Assembly: GCA_017161655.1 (NCBI GenBank)
Contig: JADFCV010000008.1
Location: forward strand, 1-58,824
Direction of reading: 5' to 3'
Origin: Candidatus Sumerlaeota bacterium
GTDB taxonomy: Bacteria > Sumerlaeota > Sumerlaeia > Sumerlaeales > Sumerlaeaceae
DNA: 58,824 bases
Under the pieces are notes generated by a model, which searched no databases, was not told where the DNA came from, and saw nothing but the letters and a program-made list of their open reading frames with translations. The translations under genes and the position numbers were made by a program. Positions 54,292 through 58,824 of this stretch are shown piece after piece; the stretch's first letter is position 1; every line of letters begins with the position of its first letter.

Positions 54292-54787
54292 AGTTGTCGG
54301 CACAGACTTACGCCACACGGGTGAAATACTTCAGCATAGAGTAAGCACTATCCCGCTTGGGTTAGCAACGTGCTGCCGCTTGGACGGCGGATTCCTCTCA
54401 TCGTCAGCTTAAAGCCAAGGTTGATTCCCTGGGTCTGTCAGGAGTGTTTTCTGCCCCCAACCTATCAGGAAACCACACAGGGCGCCGCACTGTTTGTGGG
54501 TCAGGTGAGGTTGCGCATGACGTTCGGGCCCTCTGCTTGGTGGCAAAAGACTTATGTATGCCACCAGATCAAAAGCTCTGCTACGTTTCGAGTCCTTTTC
54601 CGGCTCGAATTCCCACCAACCTTACTAATCCCCCTACCAACCCACGACGGCGTGAACCTGCTTTTTTCCTTCACTCATAGAATAAATATCGAAAAAGAAC
54701 ATTTGACACCATAGACGAGCAGCGCTGAACTAGCACTGTTCCGTTTGAGATGATTCCCTTATTGGCAAGAAGGTCTTAGGAGAAATC
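54292..54787. other. Divergent intergenic region between rimO and the sugar-kinase gene
   Basis: 496 bp without a convincing gene. The right part is A+T-rich and contains a consensus TTGACA at 54703-54708, but the sequence 17 bp downstream (TGAACT) is a poor -10, so a promoter there is unproven. No repeat or stable hairpin was found. Confidence 0.45.
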
Positions 54788-55744
54788 ATGGCGCGTTACG
54801 TTATCGGAATTGACGGCGGAGGAACCAAGACTCTCGGAGCAATCGCAGACGACACGGGAACGATCCTGGCGCAATTCGAAGTCGGCTCCACAAACCATCA
54901 TTCGAATCCCCTCGATGTGGTGAAAAGCAACCTTCGCGAGCTCATTTCCACTTTGTTGGCGAAGGCCAACGTGAGAGCAGAGGACGTGGCTTGCGTGTGC
55001 AGCGGCATGGCAGGCGTGGACCGGCCAGATGATAAAGCGCTGGTGAAGAACATCATGGCAGAATTCCTTCCCAGTGCGCTCGCTGTGCCAGTCAACGATG
55101 GGCTCATCGCTCTCGTGGGGGGAACTATGCGCGCCGTGGGAATCATTGTCATTTCCGGCACTGGCTCGATCGCGGTAGGAGTCAACAAGCACGGGGTGCA
55201 AGGACGGGCCGGAGGCTGGGGCCACATTCTCGGCGACGAGGGCAGCGGCTACATGATTGGTCTGCGTGGCTTGCGCGCCGTTTGTCGGGCCTACGATGGG
55301 CGCACAGGTCCAACCCTCTTGCAAGAGATCGTCATGAATCACTTTGGCTTCGAGCGCCCTGAACAGATCCTCGGGTGGACTAAACAGATCCAGGGCAATA
55401 AAACAGAAATTGGTGCTCTCAGCCGCTTGGTTCACCAAGCCTACGAACGTGGCGACGCAACGGCAGCGCAGATCCTCCGTGAGGAAGCGGAAGAACTTGC
55501 GCTCGCGGCAGCAGCGGTGGCGAAGAAGCTCTTCCCTGACGACAGCGATTACGAAATTGTCGTAGGCGGCGGCAATCTCCGCAAAGCGCGGCATTTCTTT
55601 GAAATGTTCCAGGCCGCAGTGGCCAAACGCCTACCGGGTATCCCGGTCATCTTGCCGCGGCGTGAACCTGTCGAAGGAGCTGTCATTTATGCCCTTGAAC
55701 AGCTCCGCCGACATGAAGCGGCAGCTGCTGGAGCCACGGCGTAA
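54788..55744 (+). CDS. BadF/BadG/BcrA/BcrD-type ATPase, N-acetylglucosamine kinase-like
   Basis: 318 aa with AGGAGA before the ATG. The actin-like ATPase phosphate loops are visible: phosphate-1 YVIGIDGGGTKTLGAIAD, phosphate-2 IIVISGTGSIAVGVN, then AGGWGHILGDEGSGYMIGLRGL and the adenosine loop IVVGGGNLRKA. DGGGTK and GDEGSGYxIG are the form found in GlcNAc kinases of this family, which phosphorylate GlcNAc to GlcNAc-6-P. With nanE and GH94 elsewhere in the window this fits amino-sugar use, but other acceptors (glucosamine, ketoses) are possible. No neighbouring transporter or nagA/nagB is seen. Confidence 0.85.
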   Translation: MARYVIGIDGGGTKTLGAIADDTGTILAQFEVGSTNHHSNPLDVVKSNLRELISTLLAKANVRAEDVACVCSGMAGVDRPDDKALVKNIMAEFLPSALAVPVNDGLIALVGGTMRAVGIIVISGTGSIAVGVNKHGVQGRAGGWGHILGDEGSGYMIGLRGLRAVCRAYDGRTGPTLLQEIVMNHFGFERPEQILGWTKQIQGNKTEIGALSRLVHQAYERGDATAAQILREEAEELALAAAAVAKKLFPDDSDYEIVVGGGNLRKARHFFEMFQAAVAKRLPGIPVILPRREPVEGAVIYALEQLRRHEAAAAGATA

Positions 55745-55893
55745 CCGGAAAAGCTACGCTTTTTCGAAACCCATTGGCAGAGGATCCCCAGGACGCGGCT
55801 CTCACATGAGAGCGCGCAGACTGCTGTTTCTTATCCTGTATCAATGAAGCCTCAACAATCTGGGAATGGTCAGGACCCTGACCCTCACATTCC

Positions 55894-56448
55894 TCAGTGG
55901 TTCTCCAGCCACTTCCGTCCCTGCTCGGTGATCTCCCAAACCCCATGGGGGGACGTGGACGACATCAATCCCTCCGTCACAAGGCTATTGCGCGCCCACT
56001 GAGCCGTATTCCGCCAGCGCGGCGTCGTTGGCGAACTAGGGAGAGTTTCCTTGTCCGCAGGTTTTAGAACATTTCGCATCCGCTTGTACACGCCATCCAG
56101 CACTTTACCGGCAGGCGCTGATCCTCCCAAAGCCACAAGCTCCTCCAGAATTGGCCGACGAAACTCCTGCTCTGGTGTTCTCGCCATACGCGGCAATCGT
56201 TGCCTTGAATGAGCACTTTGCGAACTTTTGCCAGCAGACCGACCTCTGCCCAGCTTCTTCCATTCCTTAGCCAACCCCTCCACTTTCTTGCGAAAATCTG
56301 CGATTTGCTTTGCATACTCCGCTAAACGCTCAAGCCGTGCATCATCCCGGCTCTTTAGGGCCTCGGCGCCCTGGTTTCTCGCTTCCTCTTCCGCCTTGTT
56401 CAACTCTTCTATTAATAGGCCAAAAGCTGCAGCTACTTCCTCCTCCAT
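55894..56448 (-). CDS. Small DNA-binding-type protein: coiled coil plus winged helix (Mrr_N-like)
   Basis: 184 aa. Residues 1-65 are highly charged and helical (ELNKAEEEARNQGAEAL, LAEYAKQIADFRKKVEGLAKE), a likely coiled coil. A basic linker follows (GRGRSAGKSSQSAHSRQR). Residues 90-184 form a winged helix: FRRPILEELVALGGSAPAGKV, RWRNTAQWARNSLVTEGLM, and the wing GVWEITEQGRKWL. The R-W-x-N-x-x-x-W-A-R...G-V-W-x-I-T pattern is that of the Mrr N-terminal domain of type IV restriction enzymes. The Mrr nuclease domain itself is absent. It could be a regulator or a relic; no partner is adjacent. Confidence 0.72.
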   Translation of the reverse strand: MEEEVAAAFGLLIEELNKAEEEARNQGAEALKSRDDARLERLAEYAKQIADFRKKVEGLAKEWKKLGRGRSAGKSSQSAHSRQRLPRMARTPEQEFRRPILEELVALGGSAPAGKVLDGVYKRMRNVLKPADKETLPSSPTTPRWRNTAQWARNSLVTEGLMSSTSPHGVWEITEQGRKWLENH

Positions 56449-56761
56449 GATCCATCTCCACCTTTCAATGATTCTGCCATCGCTTTTCTCATCAGCACCT
56501 CAATTCGTTGTGGCAAATGTCAAGCGTAGCGTTTCTCATCGGCCGCCTACGCCTCGACGAAAATGCTACGTCATGTTTGAAGCTCCGCCGAGGTGCCGCT
56601 AGAATGATCGAATGAGTAAGAACTGTTCCATATTGACGTTGTCCCGCGGAAAAGGGACTTTCGTGGCTCGGTAGTAATAAGGAAAGCCCCCTGAGAAGGC
56701 GCCAATCATCGCTGCACGAAAATGCTCGGGATAAAGCAGGTGGCAGAAAAGGATGCTGGTT
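56449..56761. other. Divergent intergenic region, nothing recognised
   Basis: 313 bp between the winged-helix gene and the LPP20-like lipoprotein gene. It is moderately A+T-rich and should contain both promoters, which I cannot place. No repeat, hairpin or extra open frame is supported. Confidence 0.4.
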
Positions 56762-57337
56762 ATGCGCAGAACTCCGTGCAATAAGCTACTCTATCGTCTT
56801 GAATGGATTTTATCAAATTATCATGTATGCACATCTTTGGTGCTCGTCTCCCTCCTTGCTCTCTTCCTTGCTGGATGTGCCAGTTTGCCAAAACTCGCCA
56901 GCGCGAAAAAAGCTCCGTCAGGAGAAGAACGCCAGCCCTCACCGTTTTCCTGGGCCAATGAAAGTGTGGAAGCTGACGGTCGCGGGATCGCTCCAGCCAC
57001 AATAAAGGAGGAACCGCAGCGCTCACTTGCGGCGAAGCAGGCCGCAAAAGCTGCTGCTATCGCCGGCCTCAAGCATCGTGTCGCTCGACTCACCGTGAGT
57101 GGCAGCCAAACGGTTGGCAACGCCATGGCGATCAATCTCAGCGTCAAACGGGCCATCGAGAAATATCTCCAGAGCGCTGAGGTCGTTTACGAAAAGGAGC
57201 TCGAACCGGGCGTTTGGGAAGTGCGCCTGCGCGCGCCGCTTGCTCCGGTGTCCGACATCTTGCTCAATCATCGCATCACACCTCAGGGCATTCCTATCAT
57301 GCCCGTGGCTGAGCAGAAGGTGCCTCGCGAAACGTAA
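56762..57337 (+). CDS. LPP20/FlgP-like lipoprotein
   Basis: 191 aa from ATG 56762, which has AAAAGG nine nt upstream (an ATG at 56753 overlaps that site). The signal segment SLVLVSLLALFLAGC ends in a lipobox with Cys39. After a linker the domain ADGRGIAPATIKEEPQRSL-AAKQAAKAAAI, then VARLTVSGSQTVGNAMA, IEKYLQSAEVVYEKEL and GVWEVRLRAPLAPV follows the LPP20 pattern (R-G-x-A, a helix of Ala-rich repeats, then paired strands). Such proteins are outer-membrane lipoproteins, some linked to flagella. No flagellar gene adjoins. A good terminator follows at 57358. Confidence 0.75.
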   Translation: MRRTPCNKLLYRLEWILSNYHVCTSLVLVSLLALFLAGCASLPKLASAKKAPSGEERQPSPFSWANESVEADGRGIAPATIKEEPQRSLAAKQAAKAAAIAGLKHRVARLTVSGSQTVGNAMAINLSVKRAIEKYLQSAEVVYEKELEPGVWEVRLRAPLAPVSDILLNHRITPQGIPIMPVAEQKVPRET

Positions 57338-57762
57338 AGAAATTCGCGTGCAGTTTTGGCAGCGCAAGCGCCCTCATCGCGCTGCCGCTTTTTTGAAAGA
57401 GTGACGGAAGGGCGCCGAGCCTGCGCGCCAAACATTCAGGGTCTGCGAAGCTGTATGGAGCCCAAACCCGCGGGCGGCGCGTTTTTCAAAGCGCCTGCAT
57501 CGTTCTCTCGCTCACTTCCCTGACCAACTGCCGTGGGGGCATTGACGAGCTGGGCAATTTGCAGGTCCGGACGGCTGGCCCAACAAGGCTTCTCTTTACG
57601 CCCCAACCGTGTGCTTCACGGAATTTGTTGCCACCTACGTCAACGCCGCCGTATTGGTCTATGGCACCTGGCAAAGCGCTTGTCACTTTTTCCTTTGAAA
57701 GCGAAACCTCACGCTGCGCGAAGACAGGTTAGCAATCGTTGCGTTTGCAGAAAGGACGTTGG
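57338..57762. other. Intergenic region ahead of the epimerase gene
   Basis: 425 bp. It contains the intrinsic terminator at 57358-57394. The rest is without a gene I can support; frames inside it lack start signals and family features. The ribosome-binding site AAAGGAC of the epimerase lies at 57751-57757. Confidence 0.5.
57358..57394 (+). terminator. Intrinsic terminator after the LPP20-like gene
   Basis: GGCAGCGC (57358-57365) pairs perfectly with GCGCTGCC (57379-57386), an 8-bp stem with a 13-nt loop, followed by GC and six T (57389-57394). Confidence 0.88.
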
Positions 57763-58788
57763 ATGGCTAAGTATCTCATTACTGGTGGTTGCGGTTTTAT
57801 TGGGAGCAACCTCACCGCAAGCTTACTTGCCGACGGGGAACAGGTCACGGTTTTCGATAACCTCTCGCGCGCCGGGACTGAGCGCAATCTTGCCTGGCTT
57901 GAAGCCATGAAATCCCCTGGATTCCGTTTCGTGCGGGGGGATGTTCGCGATTTCGATGCGTTGCGCGACTTGCTCGCGAGCGAAGACTTCGACGTTGTGT
58001 TCAATACGGCGGCGCAAGTCGCTGTCACAACTTCCGTTGTTGATCCACGCACCGACTTTGAAGTCAACGCCCTTGGCACGTTTAACGTTCTCGAAGCTGT
58101 GCGCCTCAGCGGCCGCAAACCGATCTTCTTCTTCACCTCGACAAACAAGGTCTATGGCGGCATGGAAGACGTGAAAATTGTCGAGCGCGATGGCCGCTAT
58201 GACTATGAGGATCTCCCTCACGGCGTTCCCGAATCACGTTGTTTGGATTTCCATTCGCCTTACGGCTGCTCAAAAGGCGCTGCTGATCAGTACGTCCGCG
58301 ACTATGCCAGAATCTATGAAATCCCGACCGTCGTCTTCCGCATGAGTTGCCAGTACGGCCCGCGTCAATTCGGCAATGAGGATCAAGGATGGGTCGCCCA
58401 CTTCATCATCGCGGCCCACAAAGGACGCGACATCAATATCTACGGCGACGGCAAACAAGTGCGCGACATTCTCTATGTGGACGACCTCGTGCGAGCCTTC
58501 CGCATGGCTGCAGCGAACATCACCAAGACGGCTGGCCACATTTACAACATTGGGGGTGGACGCGAGAACACTATCAGCTTGCTGGAACTCGTTTCCGATC
58601 TCGAACAGCTCGTTGGACGAAAAATCACTCTGCACTTCGGCCCGTGGCGACCAGGTGATCAGCCCGTGTACATCAGCGACATTCGTCGCGCCGAACAAGA
58701 TTTCGGCTGGACACCACAAATCTCCAAGACCGAAGGGGTGCGCCGATTGCTCGAGTGGGTCCGCAGTAACAGCGAGCTTTTCGCATAG
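57763..58788 (+). CDS. CDP-paratose 2-epimerase-like NAD-dependent sugar epimerase
   Basis: 341 aa from ATG 57763 (AAAGGAC upstream). The extended-SDR signature is complete: TGGCGFIG (7-14) for NAD, catalytic Thr/Ser in FFTSTNKVYG (123-132) and Y167-G-C-S-K171. The segment LDFHSPYGCSKGAADQYVRD, then RMSCQYGPRQFGNEDQGWVAHFI and IYGDGKQVRDILYVDDLV, is the pattern of CDP-paratose 2-epimerases (tyvelose epimerase, RfbE/Tyv), which make CDP-tyvelose for O-antigens. No rfbFGH-type genes are within the window, and the right edge is 36 bp beyond its stop. Another nucleotide-sugar epimerase is possible. Confidence 0.85.
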   Translation: MAKYLITGGCGFIGSNLTASLLADGEQVTVFDNLSRAGTERNLAWLEAMKSPGFRFVRGDVRDFDALRDLLASEDFDVVFNTAAQVAVTTSVVDPRTDFEVNALGTFNVLEAVRLSGRKPIFFFTSTNKVYGGMEDVKIVERDGRYDYEDLPHGVPESRCLDFHSPYGCSKGAADQYVRDYARIYEIPTVVFRMSCQYGPRQFGNEDQGWVAHFIIAAHKGRDINIYGDGKQVRDILYVDDLVRAFRMAAANITKTAGHIYNIGGGRENTISLLELVSDLEQLVGRKITLHFGPWRPGDQPVYISDIRRAEQDFGWTPQISKTEGVRRLLEWVRSNSELFA

Positions 58789-58824
58789 ACACATTGAGTC
58801 GGTTTTGGTGACGTAACACCTGTG

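Noticed and set aside
54703-54731. TTGACA promoter ahead of the sugar-kinase gene
   Set aside because: The -35 is consensus but the sequence at the right distance (TGAACT) is a poor -10, so I do not call it.

Overview
The window is bacterial chromosome of moderately high G+C content, densely packed with genes on both strands. It holds one tRNA gene and no rRNA, CRISPR array, insertion sequence or prophage that I can see. A diderm (outer-membrane) cell is indicated by an alginate-export-type beta-barrel, several lipoproteins with lipoboxes, and a CDP-paratose 2-epimerase-like enzyme of the O-antigen type. Anaerobic or low-potential metabolism is indicated by a KorA/KorB 2-oxoacid:ferredoxin oxidoreductase, a membrane polyferredoxin and MqnA of the futalosine menaquinone route. 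Amino-sugar and disaccharide use is indicated by a GH94 phosphorylase, NanE and a GlcNAc-kinase-like protein. This would fit a poorly sampled phylum such as Sumerlaeota or a relative, but that is inference from gene content and no marker here proves it.

Layout, left half. The left edge cuts an A+T-rich gene for a membrane glycosyltransferase-like protein. Then come a cobalamin-type radical SAM protein, tRNA-Glu, an EamA transporter, a helical-repeat gene split by an in-frame TAG, a secreted alpha/beta hydrolase, a Gfo/Idh/MocA oxidoreductase, a YchF-like GTPase with a small lipoprotein, a NodU/CmcH carbamoyltransferase, bS21 and a CoA-binding protein. On the minus strand follow N-acetylglutamate synthase and SppA. 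A large Ski2-like helicase with a C-terminal OmpR-type winged helix stands alone behind a 640-bp non-coding stretch. The redox cluster korA-korB-polyferredoxin-mqnA comes next.

Layout, middle. On the minus strand lie a DUF819 membrane protein, the beta-barrel porin, hisS-aspS, GH94-nanE and an unrecognised 285-aa protein. On the plus strand pyrE and dCMP deaminase flank a two-gene AAA ATPase/DUF4276-like unit that looks like an anti-phage module of the PARIS/RloAB type. Dihydrolipoyl dehydrogenase follows.

Layout, right. Two secreted low-complexity proteins are transcribed divergently (a 530-aa protein with a tandem duplication, and a lipoprotein with five fibronectin-III modules and a Pro/Thr-rich tail). 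Short REP-like hairpins lie on both sides of the first. An ETF-quinone-oxidoreductase-like protein is paired with a large acyl-CoA dehydrogenase, followed by DUF423, rimO, a GlcNAc-kinase-like gene, a winged-helix (Mrr_N-like) protein, an LPP20-like lipoprotein and the sugar epimerase.

Best leads for something undescribed are the helicase-winged helix fusion, the ATPase/DUF4276 pair, the membrane polyferredoxin beside korAB and mqnA, and the GH94-nanE operon. All family assignments were made by reading motifs, without database searches.
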